This document shows positions 11,896 to 24,439 of a DNA stretch of 64,000 nucleotides, piece by piece; positions within the stretch are counted from its first letter, which is position 1; every line of letters starts with the position of its first letter. The notes under the pieces are model-generated. The model was not told the DNA's origin and searched no databases. It was given only the letters and a program-made list of their open reading frames with translations. The DNA comes from Cylicocyclus nassatus. Its lineage: Eukaryota; Nematoda; Chromadorea; Rhabditida; Strongylidae. Location: positions 31,075,733 to 31,139,732 of the forward strand of contig CATQJL010000305.1 in the NCBI GenBank assembly GCA_958299035.1. Reading direction: 5' to 3'. The position numbers and the translations under genes are program-made.

Positions 11896-12605
11896 TTAGG
11901 TTGTTGCAAAAGTTCTGTCGTTTCATCTTCAAAAATTTGTAACTCCGCGAAATTTCAACGGATTTGCTTGCTTGTAATTTTATTAGAAAGAATAAGTCTT
12001 TCGCTTTCGAATACTGTTCTGTGGAGCTTCTGTTTCGTACTGGGTGCGGAGATAAAAATGGAAAACTAAGACCATATAAGCTTTGACCATTTTAAGTTAG
12101 GTCACCAAAAATCTGGAATGCTGCGGAAAAATTTGAAATCCTCAGTACATATGTTTTTCGGCCTACCCTTTGCATCTGTAAAGAGTTTGTGCTGTTTGGA
12201 CGTCTCTGTGAGGAGTTATGATTTTCGCGAAAATTGACAAATTAATTAATTTTGGCGTTTTCCATAGTAAACTCGATATTCATAATTTCTCACGGAAACG
12301 TCCAAACAGCGCAAACTTTTCAAAGATGCAAAGGGTAGGCCAAAAAACATATGTACTGAGGATTTCAGGTTTTTCTGCAGCATTCCAGATTTTTGGTGAC
12401 CTAACTTAAAATGGTCAAAGCTTATATGGTCTTAGTTTTCCATTTTTATCTCCGCACCCAGTACGAAACAGAAGCTCTACAGAACAGTATTTGAAAACGA
12501 AAGAATTATTCTTTCTAATAAAATTACAAGCAAGCAAATCCGTTGAAATTTCGCGGAGTTACAAATTTTTGAAAATGAAACGACAGAACTTTTGCAACAA
12601 CCTAA
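11896..12605. mobile_element. 710-bp palindromic mariner-like element
   Basis: Starts TTAGGTTGTTGCAAAAGTTC and ends with its complement, with TA on the right (the left flank is CA). The two halves are imperfect reverse complements over almost the whole length, about 345 bp per arm, with the centre near 12250. It has no coding capacity. A transcript would fold into one long hairpin. Confidence 0.9.
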
Positions 12606-12619
12606 TATATACAGACATA

Positions 12620-13123
12620 TTAGGCTGTCTCATAATTTTTTACCATTTCTAACCTAAACATCAGCATTTCTCGAGAACTGGGGCACCTACAAAAAATCCA
12701 AATACATGTTCGTACTTCCATATGTATGAGCTATATGAACACATGCGTGGGAAGAGCTAAGGACGTCTAAGGGCAGAGTTTGCCATTTTGTCTCATTCAT
12801 TTTTTTCTTTTTTTCTAGCCATGGAAACAGTTCGGAAAGTGTGCAATCGAACGTGCGATGTGTCAAGCATATGTCAGAATAAATGGGGAATTTTTTAGAT
12901 ACTTTGGAGCGGAGATACGATTTTTTTCCGAAAAGTTCGTTTTCGACTGCTATCAGATTTGAGCTCAGAATTTCACGTGAAATACGATTTGACCAGACTC
13001 TTGATAGCCACCTTGTAGAGCTTGCTTTGCTCTGTCGAATGATTATTCAAGCCATACCAGATGAAGGAAAGGTATGAAAAGACGGCGGCTGTACAAACGG
13101 TAAAAAATTATGAGACAACCTAA
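12620..13123. mobile_element. Mariner-like MITE (504 bp)
   Basis: Ends TTAGGCTGTCTCATAATTTT and its complement, with TA on both sides. The right TA (13124-13125) is shared with the next element. The open frame 12883-13077 lies inside and shows no transposase motif. Confidence 0.85.
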
Positions 13124-13125
13124 TA

Positions 13126-14042
13126 TTAGGTTGTCTCATAATTAATGCACGTTTTATGAATTTCAACTTCTAATCAAGATAACTCTTTTCCCAAAACATC
13201 TTTTTAAGCGCAATAAAATTTGCTGCATACAACAAACCTTTGACTATAGAACGCATGCTTTTGTTGGATCGCAGCCGCTTTAAAAAAGATTTTATAGCCT
13301 AAAAAATTTCTGAATATTTTTTTAGAAACCTGTACTTTGAGAGAGCTTAACTTCAGCTAAAATGTACTAGGATCGCGCGGACTTTGCTCATTATATAGCC
13401 GATGGTTGGTTGTGCAATGGAGTGAAGTTTGAATTTTACGGCATATTTTTGTGAGGAAATTTTGCAAAAAAACTGGAAGTACCCATTTTTTATTTTGGAT
13501 GATCCAAAAAATTGCCTTTTTAAGACATTTGAATTTTTCTCTTCGAAAAGACGATGGAATGCTGCGTTTTTTTCTAGCATTAGTTGTACATACTAGGTCT
13601 ACTCTAAGTGTATATAGCGGAATTTATACAGTCGCTTTTTGCCTGGGATTTTTATGCAGCTTAAATGGGCCTCAGCGACCAGCCCAAGTTTGAGACAATA
13701 TTTCATAGCTCGGAATTTTTTAAAAATCTCACACAGACAGGCGTTTTGTAGCACAAGGCTTCGCGATCGTTATGCATGTTTTTAAAGAAAATCCGTCTAC
13801 TTTTCATAGATTTAGAGCAAGGAGAGTGAAGGAAAAGAATTTCAAATTTTAATCACTTGTCTTTGAAGGCATGAAACTTCGGCTTCAACAAAGATCTGTG
13901 AAAACGAAAGCACATATTAGAAACTAGAGGAATCGGGCTTTCCGAAACTATAAAGGGTTGCATAGAAAAATGTTTTTTCTTTGAAAATCAGCTCTCTCAA
14001 AAAGAGGTTAGAAAAACGCGCATTAATTATGAGACAATCTAA
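13126..14042. mobile_element. Mariner-like MITE (917 bp)
   Basis: Ends TTAGGTTGTCTCATAATTAA and the complement AATTATGAGACAATCTAA, with TA on both sides. It abuts the preceding element with a single TA between them. No transposase is visible. The open frames at 13353-13693 lie inside it. Confidence 0.85.
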
Positions 14043-15240
14043 TACATTACAAAACAGACATACATAAAAATAGACATTGTTTCAAATTCTTCGATATTTA
14101 TGCTACACAACATGCAGCAACAACAACATATTTTAAAAGAAGTACATAATGCTCTTTAGAAAATACTCAAAAATTCTAAACGTTCTAAGAGTTTGTCATA
14201 TTTTTTGCAAGACTTATATGTCTATAATGAATATTCAATTTTTCCAAGAAATAACGTTGCTCACCTAACACGTTGCTGTATCCAGCGCAACTCATCGTGA
14301 TTGTTATGCACACAGATGCTGACCATATCAACAGAGATACGAATAAAGCGGTAAATGTAGAATAATTTTTAGAAGGCAATGACCATCTGAAGTGATTCTT
14401 GGCGGCCACAAGGTGATGAATATGTAGTTAAATGCTGTCAGCCCCTAAGCAACTGAATGCAGATTTATCAAAAGTTTACAAACTTCAGGAGAAAAAAGAA
14501 GCTTAGGGGAATTTCCGCCAACCCAATATTCGTTTGGTCCATAGGAATGAGACTCAAGAAGGGAGTGATTTGAAGGACCTTACTTTACTCAATAAAAGCA
14601 GTATGAATTAGAATGTTGTCGTAGCGCGTTCTCTTTGCTATTAGATGAATCAAAACATTTTGTTTCATAAAACAGTTAGCCCTAAAATGTTCAACGGGAA
14701 GGCGCACGGAACTATACAGGGCTATAAAGAGAGTATTGGAAAAAATTATCAGCGCTTTATCGTAACAATAAATAGTGAGCTTACGTCAAATGGTTCATAA
14801 GAAAAAGTCATCAACTTCCGTATTTTTCAAATAAAAATCTTAAAATTGTGCATCATAAAGAATGAAATTTTGATGGACTCAACATTGATTATTGATACGA
14901 GCTTACACATCATCACCCCCCACTTATGTATCTGACGCATTATTGAGATGAATGCATTTTGAAAAACCAAACTCTAAAATCAAACTCGAATTTCAATCTT
15001 AAGCTTGAACCTATACGGTCTGAAAAAGGTCTGAAAAAAGTATAGACTTTAGCATTGGAAAACCTTGAAGATAACGTGATTTGAACAAAAAATTTTTTTG
15101 CGCTTAGTACTTTTCAAAGTATCATCCTTCTTTGTGTTAGCTCTTCTGCTTGAAAGATAAAAAGCTTTCTCTGCGATTTATTGTAGGAGGTGCCATTTGC
15201 GATATTTTGGTATACTGTTTATATGCGACAAACATTGTGC
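14043..15240. other. Mostly empty; one weak membrane-like frame
   Basis: The minus strand at about 14270-14409 reads a hydrophobic stretch (TALFVSLLIWSASVCITITM) followed by a plausible donor (G|GTGAGC). It has no ATG in frame, and an inserted mariner-like element lies directly downstream. It could be a stray exon or chance. Nothing else is supported. Confidence 0.3.
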
Positions 15241-15246
15241 TTTATT
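15241..15246 (-). terminator. Poly(A) signal AATAAA of the M13 gene
   Basis: AATAAA on the minus strand, about 90 bases after the M13 stop codon. The position and exact hexamer make it the likely 3'-end signal. Confidence 0.7.
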
Positions 15247-15336
15247 TCTACACTTTCTGCTTGGCAGATTCCGTAATTACACTCATTGACATCTTCTGTA
15301 CAACAAATCTGTTAATATTTGCAAAACGTAGTCTAT

Positions 15337-18300
15337 TCAAAGGCATTGTCTTCTGTAGAAGATAGCAGAGCTATTGAGGCACTTGAAATGCTGAGAGAGT
15401 AATTTCGTGTTAGTTGCCACAGTGTTGATCCTGAAAATTGACAATATGGGACTGAAGAGCGCTGCTTTACAAATTATTCTCTTAATGCCGTTCGTATTTC
15501 GTTGAAAATCCATTGCCAAGTAAGATTCTCACCCTTTAAAATCAAACTTCTGATATAACTACCTACTGGAAACTCTCACTGATAGTGAACGACGGCTTAA
15601 CGGCAGTGTACAGGCAGACCTGGGCAAAAATGACTTTGTTCACTTTAACACTACGTTCGCGCTGGGACCCATCCTAAGTCACTCGAAATTTATGGTTACG
15701 GTGCAGGCGCGGAGGTTTTGGGGACGGTTTTCTTAACCGTGAATAAATTATTTACGCTGCGGCTTGGTGCCTTACTCAGGATCCCCTTATCAGCTTCCAG
15801 GCAAAAAACCCATGTGCCCAGATTTGTCTGGACACTGACTTTAAGCTGGCATTATTCTGCATCTTTTCCGACTGAATGTTCAAACCTGAAAAGGCGTTCA
15901 AGCCGAAACATCAGTTGAAATTATAGTTCAGCTCACAAGAACTCAATCAGAAGGCGATGAAATTTTACCCAAAATCTTTCTAACTTTGGCATACGATCAC
16001 TCACATTGCCTCGTAGGGTGAGCCAGGCTGGGCACCGTCTCTATTGCAGAACATCTGAATCGCACAGATATTTTGAAGTTCGATCATCAACGAAGAAACT
16101 TACCGTTCCGAATGTCATCATCATATTTTGTACGTCATCAAAATTATCAAATCCTGGAAGCTTTTGCTCTCGTGTAGTATTGTTCCCATTCAATGCGATG
16201 TAGCTGTAGGATGTTGTGTCCAATGCATCGGAAAGTTCGATGGTTCTTAAGATTTCGTCCTAAAACACCATATACAATATCCATATTTCGCCTTATTAAC
16301 ATTTTCGAACTGACTTCGAAATCTGCATTATTTCGGTAGAGTGTGGACAGATATCCGCGAAAGATATTTACCAAACATTGCTTCTGAGATCCTCTCTCTA
16401 CTCGGGGCCAAATTAGCTATAAAGAATACCGATAAAGTTGTCTTACAAATTTCTGGTCAACGAACTCGAACAAACCTTTGCCAGGAAGTGGTTGACAGTT
16501 ACTCCTAAGCTACCATATATGGAGTATTTTGGAGCATCATTTTTGGGATATGATATGGGAGCTTGCAGAAAGGCCAATGGAACCACTGAAGATATGAGAC
16601 TATAAATCCCACCTTAGCACTTTTTCTTGTCATACTTTTGTTTTTGAGAATATTTTTATAAATGAAATTTCATCGAAATTTTTGAAGAACTTTTTTCAAA
16701 GAAGCGCACCCTTCAACATTGATTAGAGAAATTTGCTCATCCCGTGACATGTCATGAATTTAGAACCAAAAAGAAGCGCAGTTTGGTACTTTTCAGCTGC
16801 TTTATTTTTTAGAGCGAGTGGTTTGAACCGGATATCCGGTAAGTATGTCGAACTACACAGCAGATTGATATTCAACAGCATAACATGAACTACTGCCTAA
16901 CTAACTATCAAGCTTTACCTACTTCCATTCCGACTTCAGGATACAGATATTTTGCATGGCTCAGATCTAATCCCATGAAGAACATTCTAAGCTTACTACC
17001 TTCGTTCCATTTCATGCTTACTGGCAAGCTATTATCTTTTTAGACAAAATGTTAATAGCAGGCGAAAAATGGGGGAGGGAAGCCCAGGATACTGACGCCA
17101 TAAAGAAGACTAACGGAAGCTGGCTGCAAAGGGTGTAGGACGATTCGCACGACCGTAATGCTTTCCACACAGGACCACCGCCGCGCGCGACACACCCTGC
17201 GGCGGCTTTTGCCTAAGCAAAACAGGGGGAGTAAGGTTTGCGGCGTGCACTACATGTTAAGACACGTCAAAATCAGGGAGACTCTGGAGACCGCCCGTGC
17301 GAAAAGACCATCTCCCGGCTGCAAAGACATTCGACTATGGCCCGTAGTAAACCCCCTCTCAGCGCAACTCGGCTGGGGGCGGGCCTACGTTGAACGTAGA
17401 ACGACTCAGTCCGGCATCCGGTGAGCCATCGATCCGGATTCGGATCGCTTTCTACACCTGGAGATCTTGTGCGATCTCAAAAACAAAACCACTTGAGCGG
17501 TTTGGTCGAATGGCTAAGTGAATGGTTTCGACACGAAAGTCCATGGTTCAAAGCCGGCTAGTGACACATTTTTGCGCCACCGCAGCACAATCCTTGATAG
17601 CGGCCGTTAACGAGAAAAATCGATGGCGACCGTTATTAAGGATATCGCCAAGCAAACAAATGGATAAAACAAAAGAATCATATCTTGCCGAAGATATCAC
17701 GTTAAAACGAAAATGTTGGAACATAAAACAAATGAAGTAAATCAAGAAATCGTTGTTCAAAGCAGTTTTTGAAAGAGGAACGTAAGCGAGCCCTGATAAA
17801 AGAAGAAATCCTGCTTTTTTTGCCTTTCTCTTTGCTGTCAGCTGTTCATTGATCCTCTCCCATTTAGGCCGCCGAAATTGTGCAATTTTGGGAATTTTGC
17901 ACCGCAGCAGTACGTCAGTTGAATTCTCCCATAAGTTACTCATGAGCAAGTTACGGGAAATTTGTTTGATCCTCCTCTTAAGCACACTATCTCTTTCGGG
18001 TCACCCAAAAATTCAACCTCGGATAAGTGGCATTCTGGTGAACAAAATGTGACACTTGACCGGACAGTCTTCTGACTGTTGAACTGACTATCCTAAAGCA
18101 CGGGAAGGTGGGCGGGATTAGGTTCACCCGAGGAAGTTCTTCTGAATGATTAATCTCAAGTCACCTGAGATGAATGGAGGTTTACTACGGGCCTATGATT
18201 AGCGCGAAGACAGTCTGTCACCATGAACGGGAGTTCGTAAAGGGGAGTTTCCATAGAAGACATTTGTATTCCTGTTTCAGTGTTTAGTTTTTGAAGCATA

Positions 18301-21300
18301 TGGACGGTCACTTCCGTTTACAAAAGTTGGAACGTTTCCTGATACCTTTTGAGAAAGCTTGCTTTAGTGCGTTGACATACTCCACAAAGTTGCTCAACAG
18401 CTATGCTATAATTCATAAAAAGTCGTAAATAACTACCATATTCGATAAGGCTAGCACTTGCTCTGCTGATGTATAATATCAGAAGAAAAAGCATCAATGT
18501 ATGTAGCTGACTGTACAAGGGTGGTCTTCCCTGCACATCGACTCAATCTCAGAAAATCTTTGACGAACCCATAGTTGAAAGTTGCGGGTTGAATTGAAGA
18601 GTAGGAAGAAGTACATCGAATGTTGTACTGTCATCAGTATCTAAGTATGTTCCCACTTGCGACAAGCGATAAGTAGATTGCTGCTTTAGCAGTCGAATTA
18701 TTGTGCCAAAGTAATCATTTGGATCAGCTACCATCTGTAAAGAGTAAGACATAGCTAGTTCACGTAGAGAAATGTAAGACGAAGAGATCTTACGGTAGCA
18801 AGCGGCTTCCATACAAGGTTCTCGTCAGTCAGGCGACGTGGATAACCGACCAGAAAAGCAATTCTGTTGATTTCACCCAAATATCGGAGAAATTTAGCTT
18901 GATGGGAGAGAATGAACATCCGCTTGATATCCATGAGGTAGAATTTGATCTAAAACTTCGAATCGATACCGGTCAAGTCAAATTTTTGGAAAAATTCTCT
19001 TAACTGTTGCACATAAAATGCGCTTCTACAAAAATAGAAAGCCTTTATAAGAGTTGGCGATGAAAACCATGAAAGTAAAAAATTGAATCAATAAATAAAG
19101 GTGAAAAATTGAAAGTTGAAAAAATTGTAAAAATTATGAGACTGAGATATGAAAATCTCAAAATTGGCATGTTCTAACGAACTTACTATTTTTGGTACAA
19201 TTCTCAAAAACTCAGAAGACACCGGTCTTACCTTCTCCAATTTGTAGTCATTACTACGGCTGAGTATATACAATTTCTGTACCGGCTCAAATAATTTCAA
19301 ATTTTCCACGCATTGTATCCAGCTAAAAAGCGCAAAATTATTCAAGCGTCAATCTGCTCAAAAAAGCCTTGAATAACCCTTACCTCGGTTCATCATTATA
19401 GATATACTGTTCCAAATGCCTTGCCGCAGCTACAACCAGATAGTTGGCCAAAGCTTGAGCTGAGTGTCTGGATGCCACCAGAGCTAGCTGTTCAAAGTAG
19501 ACGAGATTTATGACTGAGATCGTCGAAGTGTCCGCTAATTTCATAACAGTAGATAACTCGGCGTAGAGTAAATTGTCCCATGCTATCTGAAGTTGAGTCA
19601 GGATATTTGTGTGACAAAGCAAATTTGTTTAGCTGAGGAGTATCGCTAGGTAAAGCATAAGTTCGAGAAAGATATCTGATTTTTGGAACACAGTTAGAAA
19701 TAACTTTAACTTGGATTATTAGAAGAATCTTAAGAATAGTGTTGTGATGGCAAGTCAGTGTCTGATTGCTTATGCGGATTTCGTTAAACCGGTTGAGGCC
19801 CACACAGCAGGTTCAGTTGAATCTACCTTTTCATTACTAACTTCATCTCCGTAATCTTGGCAAATATCAACATTCCCAGTTGAGGCAAGGGTGGGAGGTT
19901 AGAATCATATTTTAGTCCCGAATGTCAGGTGATTTTTAGGAAATAACCCAGCTACACACATTTGCCTGGGCATTGCCTTTATGCTTTAAGCGTCAGAAAA
20001 TCTTTACCTATTTTTCGCTACGCAGTTCGTTTCTTACAAAATCTACATAATTTTGCATGAAACAGCGACTGGCAAATTTTTCGAAGTACATACCAAGATA
20101 TGTAAAATACAGTACCATGTAAACAGCCCCAATTAGAACCATATACATAATTTGAAGTTTCGATGGTTTTCTTTGTCTCATTTTCCCGCTTTGCAGGTGC
20201 GCAAACAATGAAAATTTCGAAAAAAAAACCCCACTTGTGGAACAGCCCTCTTGAGTTGATCGAATGTCATATATGTGATGTTGGATGGTGTTCCTGTTGA
20301 AATCTGAAAGACTTGTAAAATTTTAGAAATTTTCCACTCGAATATTCAGCTTTTATTGGTGATTTCTTACTTTGTAGATGTCGACCATTAGGTCCGAGAC
20401 TTCTTCAAGCATGTTCTGTCTCTGCTTTTCGTCTGGCTGGATTAATTTTAACAGAGTGGTTTTTGCAAGACTCTGCAATCGAGGTGAAAATAATAATGAT
20501 AATAATAACAGCAAGTAATTTTAGCAAGAAAATTTTCTGCACCTGCTTGAGTTGCACCTGAAGAAGTGTGTCAAATTCTGTTGGGCCAGGGTTGGCCAGG
20601 CGTATGAGATCGTCACGGACAGGATCAACGATTTTGGAAAGATCAGGCGGACGGAACTGGAAATTTTCTTGAAATCTGGCTTTCTAATAAGAACCTATTA
20701 CTTGTAGCGTGATCTGAGTTCGCTCCTGTGGATGCACATCGGTATCAAAAACGACTAGATTGTATTGCCCAGCATACCAACCCAGCATTCCACTGTGACG
20801 CTCCCAGCTGAATTATTGAGATCATTAGAAGTTTTTTAAGACTTTCACACTGGAGACGTCATGGTCAAAAATGCTCATTTCCTGCACATGAACCTTCAGT
20901 AGTTGTTTTACAAAAAAACTTGTTGAAAACTTATTTTGAGTTCTTAGGGCAGATATAGAAGCAAAAACTCGACGCTATTCAAGTTTTGACTGATATAAAT
21001 GCTGGTTTTCGATTTCTAAATTTTTACTATGAGGACTCACGCACTTGCTTGCTGTTGACTAGAAAGTGATAATTCTCAAGACGTCTTACAAGGGAACGAT
21101 CCCAACTTAAGGTGGCGACTAGGTATAAACCGCACATCATTAGATGCGTCTTGATGAACTGATTCCAAATCTACCTTCCATATCTGCAATGTGCTATCTG
21201 GAAGAAGTTATGGGCGGTTAAAAACGTGATGTCATTGGCGCTTTAATGCAAAATATGCTTTAATATCCAACTTGGAAGTGCACGACTAGCGTGATAGTGA

Positions 21301-23928
21301 GTGTACTGATTCCAGGGAATGCTCACATTGAAAAGAAACCCAAGTGAGTTTTTTTGCACAACTAAAAAGCAACTAAAGTTCCTCGGTGAAAGCTGTGAGC
21401 AATGAAAAGTCTAAATTTGGCAAATATACAGCGCCATACCTTAAGAGTTAGTTTACCAAAAGCATTCCTTTGCATTTTCCTTGAAGGTGAACATTCTTAG
21501 GATCAGTACACTCATTATCATTCTAGTCATGCTATCCCAAGTTAGATTTTGAAGCACATTGGACAATGAAATAACTTGTAACTTCAAATATTTAACCGCT
21601 CATAACTTCTTCCAAATAAAGGCATCGCAGATATGGAAGGTAGATTTGGAATCAGCTCATCAAGACGTATTCAATGGTATGCGGTTTGCTCCATTTCGCC
21701 ACCTTAAGTTGGGATCGCCTTGTTAGTGAGCTTGGAACTTTAGCGAGAACAACTCAATTTTAGAAAAATTCACCTATATGTCCCTGGATTGAAGTTACAA
21801 CCACTTAGTAATGGACCACATGGTAGATTCCTTAGCCGGTCCAGTAGAGGTGCGTAGCCAGCTTTTGTCCTGAACTGTCTTTCTTTGATGAGTTTCGCGG
21901 GGTTTTTTTGCAATTGGTCTTTTATTCAAAAAGTCATACTCTTCACTCTGAATCAACCGCAATTTTTGGTAGCTAATATCAGTAACCAACTGAATATTTT
22001 CTCACTAATCGATTGCTCATACTAGCTGGCCCCTGCACATATGGCAAAGAACCTTGACAAAATTGCTTGCCTCTGATCAGTATTCATGCAGGATGCAAAA
22101 ACATCACGGGCCAACCTGGCTGACCTGCTGGTGTCATTAGAATCAGAAGATGAGAGTAGACCTAAAAAATAACTGTTCAGTAAGAAGTTACGTGCAAGAA
22201 ATATAAAATTATCGAAAAAGCCTGAAGTTAAAATAAAAGTAGTTTGCTCTCTTAGAGATGTAATGACTTTATATGTGTATTCAGTTTCTCGATTATAGAA
22301 GATTCGTAAAAGCAATATTGTTGCTTACGAACTATGAGATTGTTTTGTTTATACAGCACGATCAAAGAGATGAAGTTTGATCACTACAATATCTCTGGAA
22401 CTTACCATACAAGGCACGATGAGTAGCTTCTTCCTGTATTTGCGCGAAACTCTTCTGCTTTTCAAGGTCTTGGCTATGATATTTTCCACATGAGTAACGA
22501 TAGAAATTCTCGCATGGATCAACAGTATCATCAATATTATTAGTAAATCGGAATGCTGAAATACGAATTCGCATAATTTTTAAATCGATTGTTTGCTCTG
22601 AGAGAAACAATCGTTCCAAAATAGACTATATTCCATACCGGTGTCGATGCAGTCTCGTGAAGTGCAAACTCTTGGAATGCTGCCAAGATTGGAGAAACCT
22701 CGACTTGTAATTGCCCAAACAATGAATAAGCCAATGCTTAGCAGAAAGAACAGTCCCAAAAGCGCAGAGAGCCATAGGTTGCACTTTGAGCACGGTCTGA
22801 AACATGATAAGAAATTAATTAATCTTACGGAAAATCGGAATTTTGGACTATTTTTGTTATATTTACGAAATCTGTTTGGTTTGCAGCTCTTCCAAATGCC
22901 ACCAGGAAGTACTTGCTAGTATAAAATACCGATTTGAGACTCTACAACTGCGCCTGTCAAAAATCGTGATGTAAAGATGTGTGCATAGGGATCGGAAGGG
23001 ATTACGGTCAGTGGACACCATCCGCTGTGTAAACAATTGAACTAATGAAGTGCCAACCACTTGAGCGCTACCGTAAGCGCACAGTTATGCGATTTGAGCT
23101 TGTCTGGAGATTTTGAGATCGTAATCATTGCGAACATAAACATAAACCAGGGCAAAACTCGAATTCAAGTTTTCTTCGAGAAAATGACAAAAATAGGAAG
23201 TTAGACCTTTAGCACCAAGCTGGGCTCCAATGATAGTTGAGTCCGGAACCAAAGAGCAATGAAAGAAAGAACTAATGATAAAGGAAAATTTTTGCGACTT
23301 ACAACAATCAGGTTTTGAGCTAAGATCGCATTTTGATAGCCTGATATAATCTCTGTCCTAGGTCTAGAAATCGAGAGGAAATGCTATTAATGCTCCTTAA
23401 AGGATAGTGGGAAGGAAGTAAATCGAAAAGTATGTACGATATAAAGACGGGAGAAGGGGGAGGGGAAAAGGGGAGTGAGAAATGAGCGAGGAAAAATTTT
23501 GAGTAAACGATTCAAAATCTTGAGTAAGCGATGGTCTAGAATTTTTGAGCTGTTGATTTTGTAAACTCACGCCTTGTGACATCCTTCCACCGCCTTTGGA
23601 AATGAAAGCGACTGTTGTGGAATGCTTGGTGATGATTTGCACGGTTCAGCGCGATAGGTATCGAGACCATTTTTTACATTGTCCAGAACTTCGAGAACAT
23701 CTTCTTCGATGGTCCGCTCTAAAATCAATGAAGATTGAAGATGGAAGTCTGCATTTCTGTGTCTGCAGTTCTAACTGTCTCAATTTTAAAAAGCTATAGA
23801 CCTATATTATTGTCCAGACCATAATCCACAATGTCAGGCTCAGGTTCAGCAATGGGCGCTTCCGCGACGAGCTGTGGTGACGCCGGTGGCAGAGGGGATG
23901 TGCCGAATGACGGCGAGTACTGTGACAT
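15337..23928 (-). CDS. Neprilysin-like M13 family protein, catalytic motifs lost
   Basis: About 770 residues in 20 exons: 23802-23928, 23571-23718, 22639-22796, 22406-22555, 22053-22161, 21774-21869, 20702-20807, 20543-20656, 20371-20472, 20235-20303, 19384-19586, 19232-19322, 18794-18949, 18569-18734, 18346-18530 (uncertain), 16476-16504, 16372-16416, 16104-16259, 16005-16054, 15337-15451. The start ATG has an in-frame TAG just upstream and a TTTTTCCTCCAG acceptor 48 bases before it. A cytosolic tail of about 95 residues is followed by one membrane segment (about 98-121), then the extracellular M13 signature: VCTSRDCI, VDPCENFYRYSCGKY, CMNT, ANYL, the LMDIKR region, LPGFDNF and a terminal RRQCL. 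Active M13 enzymes have HExxH, ENxxD and NAY/F. Here the helix reads IIHQQSK in one frame, the second motif reads ANLAP, and NAY is absent. It is therefore probably a membrane-anchored pseudopeptidase. The splice phase into 16104-16259 does not close cleanly. Family call sure; exact exons 15-17 not. Confidence 0.88.
16505..18345. other. Large M13 intron with SINE-like DNA
   Basis: A 1.8-kb intron of the M13 gene. Its middle (about 17060-17600) is GC-richer than the surroundings and carries the tRNA-like promoter described separately. The 145-codon minus-strand frame at 17548-17985 lies in this intron, has no M13 similarity and does not join neighbouring exons. Confidence 0.5.
17497..17565 (+). 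repeat. tRNA-derived SINE-like segment
   Basis: A pol III-type A box (TGGTCGAATGG, 17503-17513) and B box (GGTTCAAAGCC, 17545-17555, one mismatch to GGTTCGANNCC) are spaced as in tRNA genes. The acceptor and T stems do not pair properly, so it is not a functional tRNA gene. It lies at the end of a GC-richer segment beginning near 17060, which suggests a SINE or a tRNA-like relic inside the M13 intron. Confidence 0.45.
21089..21723. mobile_element. Tc1/mariner-type MITE in an M13 intron (635 bp)
   Basis: The left end ACAAGGGAACGATCCCAACT is mirrored on the right by AAGTTGGGATCGCCTTGT, with TA on both sides. Inverted repeats extend about 100 bp (GGTGGCGA, CATCATTAGATGCG, TACCTTCCATATCTGCAAT). 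It sits between M13 exons 6 and 7 and shares its left end with 2355-3192. Confidence 0.85.
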
Positions 23929-24222
23929 TCGACCTAGCTATGGTCTGACTTCCGATTTGGCCTCGACCCAAGTTTACTGGAGGAAAAATACAAGAGAAAT
24001 AAGGTCTAAAACTTATTATTATAGAACCGAAACGCTATATCTTGCGCGCTTGATAAACTTATGAACATAAGCATCGCTTTTACTGCTCGCAGTTTCCAAG
24101 ATATGACTTTCAAGAAAATTGTGCATAAACGAGCCTTTTAAAAAGAATTGCTTTTTCCAAAAATAGTGACAAGTAAATAATCAAAGTATGGTCTTTCTGA
24201 AAATTTGTGTTCCACGGCTCTT

Positions 24223-24438
24223 TCAGCTGTGAAATTCAAGAATCTCGTTCTCAACCATTCTTTGACAAAATACTTCTCGAGATTTTATGGAAATTTCTAA
24301 AATGGTTTCATTCACTGCGAGTCTGTACTCTGTGGGAAACTTGACTACTATGTCATCCGAGTGCAGGAGTAAATCTGACAGTTTCCCAGTAGAGTTTTGA
24401 AGGGGCAGTTTCAGTAAGAAGAAATATATCAACTGCTC
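24223..24438 (-). CDS. Possible terminal exon of an unknown gene
   Basis: An open frame of about 71 codons begins after a plausible acceptor (TTTTGAGCAG) and ends in TGA. It includes KLSDLLLHSDDIVVKFP and NETILEISIKSREVF. The stop lies about 250 bases upstream of the M13 first-exon acceptor on the same strand, a distance seen between genes of nematode operons. I do not recognise the family and found no upstream exon, so it may be a chance frame. Confidence 0.22.
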   Translation of the reverse strand, partial: EQLIYFFLLKLPLQNSTGKLSDLLLHSDDIVVKFPTEYRLAVNETILEISIKSREVFCQRMVENEILEFHS

Positions 24439-24439
24439 A

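Noticed and set aside
15150..15365. Plus-strand frame of 71 codons with membrane-like residues (about 15150-15365)
   Set aside because: It overlaps the last exon and 3' untranslated part of the M13 gene on the other strand, and has no splice or start context.
17497..17565. Functional tRNA gene
   Set aside because: A- and B-box strings are present, but the acceptor and T stems do not pair.
17548..17985. 145-codon minus-strand frame
   Set aside because: It lies wholly in an M13 intron, overlaps SINE-like DNA, shows no M13 motif and does not join flanking exons in phase.
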